From: Halobacillus salinus
GTDB lineage: Bacteria; Bacillota; Bacilli; Bacillales; Halobacillaceae
Assembly: GCF_004684905.1 (NCBI RefSeq)
Contig: NZ_SRJC01000002.1
Span: forward strand, 1 to 64,000
Direction of reading: 5' to 3'
Length of the DNA: 64,000 nt
The position numbers and the translations under genes are program-made. Position 1 is the stretch's first letter. The number at the start of each line of letters is the position of its first letter. Below are positions 34,398 through 43,918 of the stretch, one piece after another. The notes below the pieces were generated by a model. That model was not told where the DNA came from. It saw only the letters and a list, made by a program, of their open reading frames with translations, and did no database searches.

Positions 34398-35362
34398 GAG
34401 TAGGCTCGCCCTTTACCGGAATCAGATATTTCCAGTAAGTCGATAGGATATGGCTGAAAGTAGGTTTGCTTTTCTAAATAGGTTTGTTCGAATCTTGCCA
34501 CCCATGACCGCAACACACTAATGACAGCGCTTAAAGGAATTTGTTCGTTTTTAAATTGAGCGAGTAAAGATTGAAATTCTTCCTTCTCTCTTTTACTCAA
34601 TTGCTTCTTGAAGTATCCGGAAATATGCTGACATACGTTCACGTGTGCTGTTTGCTTTGCGGGGGATTCAAGCAGTCTATGCAGTTCTAGTTCATATTGA
34701 TGCAATACGTCCTCAAGCGGTTGATGATCATGGTTCGCCACAAGCCTTCCCATATTCTTTGATACTCCGGGGTGGTAAGCCATGAATAAATACTTGTTCT
34801 TCGCTTGGAACTGTTGCAGCGCCTTGGTAGAAGCCTCCCCTTTTGCATTTCGGAAATCAGCAAGGGTGAAAAGTTTCGTCAAGAAATGGTGACGCAATGT
34901 GAAATTCTTGAGACGTCCCTCTTCTTCAATAGCTAGACCGCCATGTTCTCTCAGAATTTCTTTAGCGAAAAAGCCTGTCGTCTTGCCCACCACCTGAGGA
35001 TGATCGTCGCTATGGTACACTTTCACATCTTGCACTCCACACGTCGGAGACCGGTTTTTCAAGAGAAATCCATCTACATCAGGCAAGCTTTGAATAAAGC
35101 TACGGGCGAACCCTTGCATGGATTCTGTCAGATCTTCTCCGGTTTTCGGTTGGACGAGGCGTTCGTTCTCTTGGTCGACGATGCGAATCACATCACGTGG
35201 TACGCCTAAGCCGATTTCTACTTCGGGACAAACAGGGATGAATTCGACATAAGGTTCCATACGCTGGACAGCTTTATCAGGTATGACTGCGCCGTTATAG
35301 CGGACTTCATCGAATTCTAAACACTTACTGACAACGACTCTTGGGACAGGAAACTGGCTCAC
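34394..35362 (-). CDS. DUF523-DUF1722 fusion protein (TudS-like desulfidase)
   Basis: 322 residues. The N-terminal DUF523 domain carries three cysteines in family positions: SKCLEFDEVRYNG (Cys14), PVCPEVEIGLG and NRSPTCGVQDVKVY. In the DUF523 protein TudS these hold a [4Fe-4S] cluster used to desulfurise thiouracil. The C-terminal DUF1722 domain (about 190-300, LADFRNAKGE, FMAYHPGVSK) is of unknown function. A role in thiopurine/thiopyrimidine detoxification or tRNA-derived base salvage is inference. Confidence 0.88.
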   Translation of the reverse strand: MSQFPVPRVVVSKCLEFDEVRYNGAVIPDKAVQRMEPYVEFIPVCPEVEIGLGVPRDVIRIVDQENERLVQPKTGEDLTESMQGFARSFIQSLPDVDGFLLKNRSPTCGVQDVKVYHSDDHPQVVGKTTGFFAKEILREHGGLAIEEEGRLKNFTLRHHFLTKLFTLADFRNAKGEASTKALQQFQAKNKYLFMAYHPGVSKNMGRLVANHDHQPLEDVLHQYELELHRLLESPAKQTAHVNVCQHISGYFKKQLSKREKEEFQSLLAQFKNEQIPLSAVISVLRSWVARFEQTYLEKQTYFQPYPIDLLEISDSGKGRAYS

Positions 35363-35553
35363 ATGATATTCCCCCTGGCGTTTTCTTGGATAGTATAGGC
35401 AAGGTTACCTCATTTCTGTTTAAATTAAACATTTCTCGAGGGATTTCAAATTTCCTATTGGCTTTTTTGTCGATACGTATTAAAATTAATGACATTGCAT
35501 AATTATTCTCGCATTTATAGAAAAAACTTATAGACAGCAAGGAGAGATTTTGG

Positions 35554-36909
35554 ATGAAAGCGAGCGATTTTAAAGCATCTTCCCATTTGCGTTTTATTAT
35601 CCCATCATTAATCGGTGTATTCCTATTTATGTTCCCCATTACTCAAGGGGACTCCATTACTATACCGGTTGCTATTTTGGCAGACCTGGTTAAAGGCGCG
35701 ATTCTTGAGCAAATACCACTGATTATGACAATCATTATATCGATTACTGCCATCGGGACACTGATCGTGAAAGCGATCGGTCCGGACAAACTCGATAGTA
35801 CACCTTTTTTCAAATCTTTATTTAATGTACCCACTGTTTGGGTAGTTACAAGAGTTCTAGGTATGATCTTCGCCATCATGGTGTACTTCCAAGTAGGACC
35901 AGAACCGATTATCTCAGGTGCAACAGGCGGCTTGCTGAACGGTGTGGATGGTCTATTAAGTACATTATTCACCGTTTTCTTATTTGCAGGGCTGTTTTTA
36001 CCCCTGTTACTAAACTTCGGGTTACTAGAATTATTCGGAGTCGTTTTAACGAAAATCATGCGCCCGCTATTCAAGCTACCAGGCCGCTCGTCCATCGACT
36101 CTCTTGCTTCATGGCTTGGAGATGGAACAATCGGAGTACTGCTGACTAGTAAGCAATATGAAGAGGGTTATTACACGAAGCGAGAAGCAGCCGTCATCGG
36201 TACGACCTTTTCGATCGTTTCGATCACATTCAGTATCGTCGTCATCCAAGAAGTCGGACTCGGTGATATGTTCATTCCGTTCTACCTGACTGTTGCCCTT
36301 GCTGGTTTCATCGCAGCGTTAATCATGCCACGTATTCCACCTCTTTCAAGAAAAGAGAATACGTATATCAATGAAGAAGCTGACGATCAGTCAGAAGAAG
36401 TTCCTGATCATCACAATGTCTTTACGTATGGTTATACCAAAGCAGTCGAACGTGGCAGTAAGTCTTCTGGACCGAAAGAATTCTTTAAGCAAGGTGGCCA
36501 GAACATCCTCGATATGTGGATGGGTGTCGCCCCTATCGTTATGGCTCTAGGTACCATTGCACTAGTCATTGCTGAATTCACGCCGTTCTTCGCTTGGATC
36601 GGAACGCCATTTATTCCGCTTCTTGAGCTGATGCAAGTACCTTATGCACAAGCGGCATCCGAGACCATCCTTGTCGGATTTGCTGATATGTTCCTGCCAG
36701 CTCTAATCGGAGCAGGAATTGAAAGTGAGATGACACGTTTCATCATTGCTTCTCTATCCGTCACGCAGCTCATTTACATGTCTGAGGTCGGTGGTCTGTT
36801 ACTAGGATCTAAGGTACCCGTGAATATAAAGGACCTATTCATTATCTTCTTAGAACGTACGTTAATTACATTACCGATTATCACTCTAGTTGCACACATG
36901 TTGTTTTAA
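35554..36909 (+). CDS. YjiH family membrane protein (nucleoside-recognition GATE domain)
   Basis: 451-residue integral membrane protein with about ten hydrophobic segments and the Gate/nucleoside recognition-like repeats (GRSSIDSLASWLGDGTIGVLLT and the later ASETILVGFADMFLPALIGAG). This is the YjiH family, function unknown, presumed transport. An AAGGAGAG ribosome site precedes the ATG. Single gene closed by a strong terminator. Confidence 0.9.
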   Translation: MKASDFKASSHLRFIIPSLIGVFLFMFPITQGDSITIPVAILADLVKGAILEQIPLIMTIIISITAIGTLIVKAIGPDKLDSTPFFKSLFNVPTVWVVTRVLGMIFAIMVYFQVGPEPIISGATGGLLNGVDGLLSTLFTVFLFAGLFLPLLLNFGLLELFGVVLTKIMRPLFKLPGRSSIDSLASWLGDGTIGVLLTSKQYEEGYYTKREAAVIGTTFSIVSITFSIVVIQEVGLGDMFIPFYLTVALAGFIAALIMPRIPPLSRKENTYINEEADDQSEEVPDHHNVFTYGYTKAVERGSKSSGPKEFFKQGGQNILDMWMGVAPIVMALGTIALVIAEFTPFFAWIGTPFIPLLELMQVPYAQAASETILVGFADMFLPALIGAGIESEMTRFIIASLSVTQLIYMSEVGGLLLGSKVPVNIKDLFIIFLERTLITLPIITLVAHMLF

Positions 36910-36914
36910 TAAGG

Positions 36915-36949
36915 ACAGGCCAGGTGAGATTCACCTGGCCTGTTTTTTT
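36915..36949 (+). terminator. Terminator between yjiH-like and PfpI genes
   Basis: A 13-bp perfect stem ACAGGCCAGGTGA / TCACCTGGCCTGT with a 3-base loop and seven T on the plus strand. Confidence 0.88.
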
Positions 36950-37608
36950 CATGCTTTATCGAAGTGTTTTATGATCGCTTGGGCCGTACTCAAACTGGAT
37001 TGAGGATTCTGACCGGTAATCAGATTTCCGTCCACTTCAACATGGTCTTTGTAGCTTTCCTCTGCGACGAAGTCTGCACCTTCCTCACTAAGTTGATCCT
37101 CTAACATAAACGGCATGTAAGAATCCAGTCCGCTCTCTTTCTCCTCTTCATCCGTAAACCCTGTGATGGTTCTTCCCTTCACCAGAGGAGTATCATTATG
37201 ATCGGTCACTCCGACAAAAGCCGATGGACCATGGCAAACGGATGCAATGACTTTATTCTCAGAAATGAAATGCCTCAGCACTTGCTTGATTGTCTCATTG
37301 TTCGGAAAATCCCCCATCGTTCCGTGCCCTCCACAGAAGAAAATACCATCAAAATCTCCTGGATTGATTTCCGAAAGCTTTGTCGTATCATGGATCGGCT
37401 CCATTACCCCGTCCCACACTCGTGGTAGTTCATTGCTGTAACTATTCGGATCAATAGGAGCCCGTCCTCCTTTCATACTAGCTGCAACGACCTCATACCC
37501 TGCTTCCTTGAATTCTGTCGCAGGTTCCACAAACTCCGATAACCACAGACCTGTCTTATGGTCTTTTAGCTGGTCTGTATTCGTAACAACCATCAACATC
37601 TTTTTCAT
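36949..37608 (-). CDS. DJ-1/PfpI family protein (Hsp31-like)
   Basis: 219 residues of the class I glutamine-amidotransferase-like DJ-1/PfpI superfamily. The nucleophile elbow is VIASVCHGPSAFVG with the active-site Cys, preceded by DGIFFCGGHGTMGDFP and followed by ITGQNPQSS near the C terminus. The layout is that of Hsp31-like glyoxalase III/deglycase proteins. It could detoxify methylglyoxal; together with the fructosamine kinase nearby it hints at glycation defence, which is inference. Confidence 0.9.
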   Translation of the reverse strand: MKKMLMVVTNTDQLKDHKTGLWLSEFVEPATEFKEAGYEVVAASMKGGRAPIDPNSYSNELPRVWDGVMEPIHDTTKLSEINPGDFDGIFFCGGHGTMGDFPNNETIKQVLRHFISENKVIASVCHGPSAFVGVTDHNDTPLVKGRTITGFTDEEEKESGLDSYMPFMLEDQLSEEGADFVAEESYKDHVEVDGNLITGQNPQSSLSTAQAIIKHFDKA

Positions 37609-37738
37609 CCAAACACCTTCCTATTTTTTTATCTACCGATTAGTATGAACTGTTTTGCTTCGTTCAAACCAAAACATGCCGTTAGAAAGTAGCTGCCTTT
37701 CCGCGGCGGACGCCCATAGTACTTTTTCTACTATAAGA

Positions 37739-37767
37739 AAAACCCGGACGATTCGCGTCCGGGTTTT
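37739..37767 (-). terminator. Terminator of the acyltransferase gene
   Basis: A 12-bp perfect stem AAAACCCGGACG / CGTCCGGGTTTT with a 5-base loop, 31 bases after the stop. Confidence 0.82.
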
Positions 37768-37798
37768 GTAGTAAAAACTGTTCTTTAATTTCAGTACT

Positions 37799-38812
37799 TT
37801 AACGGTATTCACGATTATTTCGTGTAGCGTGATTCCACCACTGCTTGACGAGCTGAGCGCGACCTTCGATCAGTGGCTGGGTCATCGTTCTGATGAAGCT
37901 TGATGATAGAAGGAAGACAATCAGTAAAGCGACAATCGCAAGCCCTAACACATCTATAATATTATCTACCTTGAACCAATCAGCTTCTCGGAAGAACTGA
38001 ATGAAAAACCCATGGAGCAGATACACATACAGCGTCTGACTACCAAGGTGAGTGAACCGGAACTCTTTACCTGGGATCCATGCCAACACACTGACTGTCA
38101 TAATACCAGCTAAGGCATAGACACCTAATCGTAGTAAGCCACCGAATTCAGGTACTCCTAAGACCTCATATGGTTTCGAGCCGAGTAGCCACCCCGAACT
38201 GAATTCAGGAAATACGGCAATCAGACCAGCGACAACCGCCATGACAACAAGACTCCACTCTCTGACACGTTTGGTGCGCCACTTGTGGACATGTTCTTTC
38301 GTCAGCCAGTACCCCGCAAGGAAGAACGGGAAGAATACGAATGTCCTGGACAAACTGAAACTGTGCCCAATTCCGCTGAAATATCCGACGACAAGTCCAA
38401 TTTCAAGTGCGATAGCCATCCCGATGATTGGTGGGATCTTCTTGAACCAGAACAACAGAATATGCCAGCAGAACAAACTGAACAAGAACCACAGGGACCA
38501 GTGCGGATAAAACGGTCCACTCATCCACCCATCTTTTCCGATGAAGAAGAAATACCCACTATACATCAGTTGGAAGATGAGGTAAGGAAGGATCAGTTTC
38601 TTTGCTAATTGAATGATGTAATCCTTATTGCCCGAGCCCTTTGCGAAGAACCCTGCAAGAAAAATGAATGCCGGCATATGAAATGTATAAATCCACATAT
38701 ATAACGTGTACATCGGACGGGATCCATCTGTAAACGGTTGGATCAAGTGACCGAAGACAACTAGAAAGATTAAAATGAATTTCGCATTGTCAAAAAAAGC
38801 ATCGCGTTTCAT
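37799..38812 (-). CDS. Acyltransferase 3 family membrane protein
   Basis: 337 residues with ten predicted membrane segments. The N-terminal family motif is RDAFFDNAKFILIFLVVFGH, with the conserved His of acyltransferase 3 enzymes, and the late HLGSQTLYVYLLHGF. Such proteins acetylate envelope or secreted sugars. The start is placed at ATG 38812; the in-frame GTG at 38824 overlaps the AAAGGG site. No partner hydrolase domain is attached and there are no glycan genes beside it, so the acceptor is unknown. Confidence 0.88.
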   Translation of the reverse strand: MKRDAFFDNAKFILIFLVVFGHLIQPFTDGSRPMYTLYMWIYTFHMPAFIFLAGFFAKGSGNKDYIIQLAKKLILPYLIFQLMYSGYFFFIGKDGWMSGPFYPHWSLWFLFSLFCWHILLFWFKKIPPIIGMAIALEIGLVVGYFSGIGHSFSLSRTFVFFPFFLAGYWLTKEHVHKWRTKRVREWSLVVMAVVAGLIAVFPEFSSGWLLGSKPYEVLGVPEFGGLLRLGVYALAGIMTVSVLAWIPGKEFRFTHLGSQTLYVYLLHGFFIQFFREADWFKVDNIIDVLGLAIVALLIVFLLSSSFIRTMTQPLIEGRAQLVKQWWNHATRNNREYR

Positions 38813-38824
38813 CGTTGCGTTCAC

Positions 38825-39378
38825 CCTTTTTATGGAATAGATGTTACTACCTTATATTTACCACAAATGAGGGAAGTTTATCGATATTTTTTTCCGATTT
38901 AAACAACTTGTAACTGATCTGTAACGGAAGCCTTTATTTTGTTATCTTTTTATCATGTCGACAATGCTATTTATGGGTCAAAATAACTCCTAAAAGGTTG
39001 ATATATATCAAAAGATTAGAAAGTTTGTCGGTTCCTCCATAAGTGATATCCTCTCTCCCCTTCGGTCGCTGTGGGGTCTCTCCCTCCACTATGGTCCCTT
39101 AGGAGTCTACCCATTTCTCCAACCCCTTTCGATACAAATTATTATCTCTCCAAATAAATTCAATTAAGTAGAATACAGCGCAGTAAGTGTAGTCAACATG
39201 CTCAGAACAGCACGAGGTGAAAACTCCGGAAGAAAGCGGTCTTTGCATTCTGAGGAGGCTGAGGCCGTGCCCGCGGAAATTGAAGTATGATGCCGGAGCG
39301 ACGCAGACCTGTATTTTTGCATAAAGAAAACCCGAACCATTCGTTCGGGTTTTTCAGTAATTACAAATTTTATTACTC
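38825..39378. other. 554-bp intergenic region with decayed repeat pieces
   Basis: AT-rich 38825-39030 without a supported gene. A right-half remnant of the dispersed element (39049-39130: GTGGGGTCTC, AGGAGTCTAC, TTTCTCCAACCC) and an inverted left-half remnant (39211-39280: CTCCGGAAGAAAGCGG, GAGGAGGCTGAG, CCGCGGAAA) follow. It ends with the aminopeptidase terminator. Confidence 0.6.
39327..39353 (-). terminator. Terminator of the M29 aminopeptidase gene
   Basis: An 11-bp perfect stem AAAACCCGAAC / GTTCGGGTTTT with a 5-base loop, 25 bases after the stop. Confidence 0.82.
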
Positions 39379-40629
39379 TTAGTTTTGTGAATTGAAATCG
39401 ATGGCCCATGAACCTTTACGGAAAATCGGTTCGAATTCGCCATCTGTTGTTTCACCGTCAATATCAAGCTCAGCGGAACCCATCATGAAATCTTCATGGA
39501 CGAGGCTGTCGTTTACGCCTTGTGTGTCCATTTGATCTTCACTCAATGAAGAACCACCTTCAATATTTGTCGGGTATGCTTTCCCGAGCGCTAAGTGACA
39601 AGAAGCGTTCTCGTCATATAGCGTATTGAAGAATATGTTGCCTGATTGGGAGATCGGGGACTCGTTCGGTACAAGTGCTACTTCGCCAAGACGTTTAGCT
39701 CCATCATCACTTTCAAGCAAGTGCTTCAGCGTCTCTTCTCCAGCTTCTGCGGAGTAATCGACCACTTTGCCGTTTTCAAACGTGAGAGTGAAGTTCTCAA
39801 TCAGGTTTCCTCCGTACGCTAATGGTTTTGTGCTCGTCACTTTCCCTTGGACACCATACTTATGAGGCATTGTGAAGACCTCTTCTGTCGGCATGTTCGG
39901 GTTGAATTCCGTGCCTTGCTGGGAAGTCGTCGATCCACCGTGCCAAATATGGTTCTGGACTAATTCGATGGATAAGTCCGTACCAGGAGCTTTATAATGC
40001 AGTTTCTTGTATTGCTTCTGGTTAAGGTATTCTCTTGCCTGACGGAGTGTTTCGTTATGCTCATCCCAAGCCTTCAACGGATCTTCCTGATCGATGCGGG
40101 TGATCGATGCGATTTGATCCCATAGTTTCGCTTGAGCTTCTTCTGCGCTCGCCTCTGGGAAAACCTTCTGTGCCCAAGCTTGCTGTGGATAGGCAACAAT
40201 CGACCATGTGGTTTTATCATTCATGAGGTATTCGCGATACTTCTTCAATGCTTCACCGTTTGCTTTGGTCGCTTTGGCGATGCGCTCTGAATCAACATCT
40301 TTCAACAAGTCTGGATTCGGACCGTAAACCGTTAATAAGGAATAGCCATCCTCGACCATTTCTTCAAGACCTTCCGCTTTCCATTTCGGGAAATTCTCCA
40401 GTACGCTCTCTGGTGCATTTTTCATTTTCAAGAAGGAAAGCACTTCATCTCCCCACTCCACGTGCACATTCTTCGCCCCTTTTCCATAGGCTTTTGCAGA
40501 GATGGTGCGGACAAGATCTGCCGCTTCGATCGGAGCATTGATGATCAGTCCTTGTCCTTTCTGGATATTCACACCTTTTACTAAGGCGAGTTCTGCGTAT
40601 TTTTCAAGTTGCTTTTGGTAATTTGTCAA
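39379..40629 (-). CDS. M29 family metallo-aminopeptidase (AmpS/aminopeptidase T)
   Basis: 416 residues, the normal length for this cytoplasmic family. Typical stretches are VNIQKGQGLIINAPIEAADL at the N terminus and, in the metal-binding C-terminal domain, FNPNMPTEEVFTMPHK, HLALGKAYP and LVHEDFMMGSAELDIDG, which supply Glu, His and Asp ligands. It removes N-terminal residues from peptides. Located just downstream of the photolyase gene on the same strand. Confidence 0.94.
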   Translation of the reverse strand: MTNYQKQLEKYAELALVKGVNIQKGQGLIINAPIEAADLVRTISAKAYGKGAKNVHVEWGDEVLSFLKMKNAPESVLENFPKWKAEGLEEMVEDGYSLLTVYGPNPDLLKDVDSERIAKATKANGEALKKYREYLMNDKTTWSIVAYPQQAWAQKVFPEASAEEAQAKLWDQIASITRIDQEDPLKAWDEHNETLRQAREYLNQKQYKKLHYKAPGTDLSIELVQNHIWHGGSTTSQQGTEFNPNMPTEEVFTMPHKYGVQGKVTSTKPLAYGGNLIENFTLTFENGKVVDYSAEAGEETLKHLLESDDGAKRLGEVALVPNESPISQSGNIFFNTLYDENASCHLALGKAYPTNIEGGSSLSEDQMDTQGVNDSLVHEDFMMGSAELDIDGETTDGEFEPIFRKGSWAIDFNSQN

Positions 40630-40687
40630 AACAAGTACCTCCTACATGAGTCATTTATTTTATTATTTCATAATTGCATGACGAATC

Positions 40688-42115
40688 CTAGTTGGAGCCA
40701 TCCTTCTTGTCCTTGAACATTTCAATCGCCCGGTCACGCATCGTTTTGTGGTCGACGACAGGACTCGGATAGTCTTCTCCGATGATGCATTTCGCTTTCT
40801 CTTGTTCGTTCTCCGGCATCTTGCTCGGGTCATGAATATATTTCTTCGGAACATCTACAAGCTCTGGGACCCACTCTTTAATGAAACGCCCGTGCGGGTC
40901 GAACCTTTCCGATTGCCTTGTCGGGTTGAAAACTCGGAAATATGGTACAGGGTCCGTCCCTGTCGATGCAGCCCACTGCCACCCTCCGATGTTAGAGGCT
41001 GGATCATAGTCGATCAGCTTCTCCGCAAAATAGCGCTCCCCCTGTCTCCAGTCCATTAATAAATCCTTGGTGAGGAACGATGCTGTCGCCATACGCAGGC
41101 GGTTGTGCATCCATCCGGTTTCGTTCAATTGACGCATTGCCGCATCGATAATTGGAAAACCAGTCTCCCCTTTTTTCCATGCAGCGAATAACTCTTCGTC
41201 ATTATTCCAAGGCAAGCCTCGGTATTTCTCTACGACTTCTTTGTCTTTGGACTCCGGATAGAAATGATAAATCATATTATAGAAGTCGCGCCAAGCAAGC
41301 TCAGAAATGTACGTTTCTACACCTTCCGTATTCTTGCGAAAATCCACTTCGTCTTGCATGTAATGATAAAGAGATCGAACAGAGACTGCTCCTGTACGGA
41401 GATATCTGGACATTAAGCTCGTACCATCTACAGCGGGGAAATCACGCTCTTTATCGTAATCATAGATAGGTCCGTCCACAAAGGTTTCAAAACGTTCCCA
41501 AGCCGCTTCTTCACCGACTCCATCAAAGCTGCGTTCCGTTCGGCCGATCAACTCCTCATAGGCTTTCTTACCATCTTGAAAAGAGGACATGTAGTCGACA
41601 GCGAGTTCCTCTAGTTTTGAATGATCGACCTTTTGCACGGGTGGCTTCATATACTGTTTCCACTGCTTATAATACGGTGTGAAAACTTTATAATAGCCTC
41701 CGCTTTTCTTCGTCACTTCCTTGGCACCATGCATATGGTGATCCATAAAGGAACAAGCCTCCGCCTGTTTCCCCTCCATGTACTCCAGGAAAGAATCATC
41801 ACGCTTTTTCCCAAACCCGGATTCATCGATGTTGAAATAGACATAATCGACGTCTACATTTTCGAATAGATCATCAAATGCCTCTTTCAGATTTCCTTCT
41901 ATAAAATGAAAAGGAGCTTTTGTCCCCTCCACAAGCTTCTGCAACGTCTGGAAAAAGTAATCGTGCGTTGCATGAAAGGACTTGTTCAGGTCGGGATGTA
42001 TGTGAAAAAGCAGCAGGATATCGTCGTCCTGCCCTGAATCTTCTATAGCCTTCGCTAAAGCAGTATGGTCGTTCAAGCGTAAATCTCTGCGAAACCAAAC
42101 AGCTCTTGTTGTCAT
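40688..42115 (-). CDS. phrB: Deoxyribodipyrimidine photolyase
   Basis: FAD-dependent light-driven repair of cyclobutane pyrimidine dimers. 475 residues from ATG 42115 (the GTG at 42124 overlaps the ribosome site). The antenna domain begins TTRAVWFRRDLRLNDHTAL. FAD-binding and catalytic stretches are ELAWRDFYNMIYHF, GETGFPIIDAAMRQL, GWMHNRLRMATASFLTKDLL and the DYDPASNIGGWQWAAS motif. Class I layout; single-domain cryptochrome function cannot be excluded but the motifs are those of CPD photolyases. Confidence 0.94.
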   Translation of the reverse strand: MTTRAVWFRRDLRLNDHTALAKAIEDSGQDDDILLLFHIHPDLNKSFHATHDYFFQTLQKLVEGTKAPFHFIEGNLKEAFDDLFENVDVDYVYFNIDESGFGKKRDDSFLEYMEGKQAEACSFMDHHMHGAKEVTKKSGGYYKVFTPYYKQWKQYMKPPVQKVDHSKLEELAVDYMSSFQDGKKAYEELIGRTERSFDGVGEEAAWERFETFVDGPIYDYDKERDFPAVDGTSLMSRYLRTGAVSVRSLYHYMQDEVDFRKNTEGVETYISELAWRDFYNMIYHFYPESKDKEVVEKYRGLPWNNDEELFAAWKKGETGFPIIDAAMRQLNETGWMHNRLRMATASFLTKDLLMDWRQGERYFAEKLIDYDPASNIGGWQWAASTGTDPVPYFRVFNPTRQSERFDPHGRFIKEWVPELVDVPKKYIHDPSKMPENEQEKAKCIIGEDYPSPVVDHKTMRDRAIEMFKDKKDGSN

Positions 42116-42180
42116 CGCGTTCACCTTCCTCTATCTGCATGATTCCTTCTTTTCCATTGTTGTAAACGCTAAAAAACGCA

Positions 42181-42217
42181 AAGAAGACCGGCTCCCAAAT
42201 GGTCAGCCGGTCTTCTT
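42181..42217 (-). terminator. Terminator of the riboflavin operon
   Basis: A 13-bp perfect stem AAGAAGACCGGCT / AGCCGGTCTTCTT with an 11-base loop, just after ribH. Confidence 0.85.
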
Positions 42218-42224
42218 TAACGTA

Positions 42225-42692
42225 TTATTGGAAGTTCTTCATTAGGGTCGCCATTTCGATTGCCCCTGTAGCAGCTTCCCATCCTTTGTTTCCAGCTTTC
42301 GTTCCAGCACGCTCAATCGCCTGCTCGATAGTATCCGTTGTAATGACACCGAAGATGACCGGCGTACCGGACTGTTGGGAAGCTTGTGATACACCCTTCG
42401 CTGCTTCACTACATACATAATCGAAGTGAGGAGTAGAGCCGCGAATGACAGCACCTAGAGTGATGACAGCATCGAACTTACCGGTCTTTGCCATTTGATT
42501 CGCTACCAAAGGAATTTCGAAAGCGCCTGGTACGTAGGCTACTTCCACCTCATCCGTGTCGACTCCGTGGCGTCTTAATGCATCGATCGCTCCTTCGTAC
42601 AATTTACTCGTAATGAAATCATTGAATCGTCCGACGACAATACCGATCTTCAGACCTGTTCCTACTAAATTTCCTTCTAATACTTTGACCAT
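42225..42692 (-). CDS. ribH: 6,7-dimethyl-8-ribityllumazine synthase
   Basis: Condenses the ribitylamino-pyrimidine and 3,4-dihydroxy-2-butanone 4-phosphate. 155 residues with the family pattern: [18 protein letters not shown] (aromatic binding loop), [11 protein letters not shown], and the phosphate loop [15 protein letters not shown] with the catalytic His. It forms the 60-mer capsid in Bacillus. Last gene of ribDEBAH, 17 bases after ribBA. Confidence 0.97.
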   Translation of the reverse strand: MVKVLEGNLVGTGLKIGIVVGRFNDFITSKLYEGAIDALRRHGVDTDEVEVAYVPGAFEIPLVANQMAKTGKFDAVITLGAVIRGSTPHFDYVCSEAAKGVSQASQQSGTPVIFGVITTDTIEQAIERAGTKAGNKGWEAATGAIEMATLMKNFQ

Positions 42693-42709
42693 GTTATCTT
42701 CCTCCTCTA

Positions 42710-43912
42710 TTAAAAATGAAATAAGTGCCCCATCTTGGACTGTTTTGTTTTTAAATAATTTTCGTTCTCTTTACGTGTCGGCATTTCGATTGGTACCCGC
42801 TCGACCACTTCCAAGTCGTAACCACCCAGTCCGGAGATTTTCTTTGGGTTATTCGTGAGTAGTTTTATTTTAGAGATACCGAGATCTCTCAATATTTGAG
42901 CTCCTACACCGTAATCTCTGAGGTCTGCACCGAAGCCGAGCTTTTCGTTCGCTTCCACGGTATCATAGCCTTCTTCTTGAAGTTTGTAAGCTTTCAATTT
43001 GTTAACAAGCCCGATACCGCGTCCTTCTTGTCGCATATAGAGAAGGACGCCACTGCCATGTTCAGAGATTTGACGCAGAGCATTGTGAAGCTGTGGTCCG
43101 CAGTCACAGCGGTACGAACCGAAGACATCTCCTGTCAAGCATTCGGAATGAACACGTACAAGCGTTGGTTCATCAGGGTTGATGTCTCCCTTTACCAAGG
43201 CTACGTGATCCTTATGATCGATATCGTTCCGGTAGGCTATCGCCTTGAAATCACCGAATGCTGTCGGCATGCTCACTTCTACTTCCTTTTCCACATGGTT
43301 TTCGTTTTTATGACGATATTGAATGAGGTCGGCAATCGTAATCATTGGGATATCGAATTCATCCGCCATCTCTCTTAAGTCTGGAACGCGAGCCATCGTG
43401 CCATCGTCTTTGATGATTTCGCAGATGACACCTGCTGGACGAGCACCGGCTAAACGTGCCAAGTCTACAGCTGCTTCCGTGTGGCCAGCGCGACGAAGTA
43501 CGCCGCCTCCCCTTGCGACAAGTGGGAAGATGTGGCCTGGTTTGTTGAAGTCATTGGCCGTCGCCTCCGGGTTCAGCATCTCTTTAATGGTAAGCGCACG
43601 CTCCTCTGCCGAGATCCCTGTCGTCGTATCTTTGTGATCGATACTTACCGTGAACGCCGTTTTGTTCGGGTCAGAGTTATGGTCGACCATCGGATGCAGT
43701 TCCAAAGCGTCAGCTAGCTCTTCTGTGACGGGTGCGCAGACAAGCCCACGACCGTACTTGATCATGAAGTTGATCATTTCAGAATCAGCATATTCCGCGA
43801 CACCGATCAGATCTCCTTCATTTTCTCGATCTTCGTCATCACATACGATGACAAGTTTCCCTTGTTTTAAGCGGTCTACCGCTTTTTCGATTGAATCAAA
43901 CATGTCCTCCAC
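42710..43912 (-). CDS. ribBA: Bifunctional DHBP synthase / GTP cyclohydrolase II
   Basis: 400 residues. The N-terminal RibB domain (about 1-200) carries the acidic [14 protein letters not shown] loop and converts ribulose 5-phosphate to DHBP. The C-terminal RibA domain opens the GTP imidazole ring and shows the zinc-site motif [18 protein letters not shown] plus [13 protein letters not shown]. Called ribA in B. subtilis; ribBA denotes the fusion. Starts 6 bases after ribE. Confidence 0.97.
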   Translation of the reverse strand: MEDMFDSIEKAVDRLKQGKLVIVCDDEDRENEGDLIGVAEYADSEMINFMIKYGRGLVCAPVTEELADALELHPMVDHNSDPNKTAFTVSIDHKDTTTGISAEERALTIKEMLNPEATANDFNKPGHIFPLVARGGGVLRRAGHTEAAVDLARLAGARPAGVICEIIKDDGTMARVPDLREMADEFDIPMITIADLIQYRHKNENHVEKEVEVSMPTAFGDFKAIAYRNDIDHKDHVALVKGDINPDEPTLVRVHSECLTGDVFGSYRCDCGPQLHNALRQISEHGSGVLLYMRQEGRGIGLVNKLKAYKLQEEGYDTVEANEKLGFGADLRDYGVGAQILRDLGISKIKLLTNNPKKISGLGGYDLEVVERVPIEMPTRKENENYLKTKQSKMGHLFHF

Positions 43913-43918
43913 CTCTCT

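Noticed and set aside
42896-43378. 160-codon plus-strand frame
   Set aside because: Antisense to ribBA, which is unambiguous.
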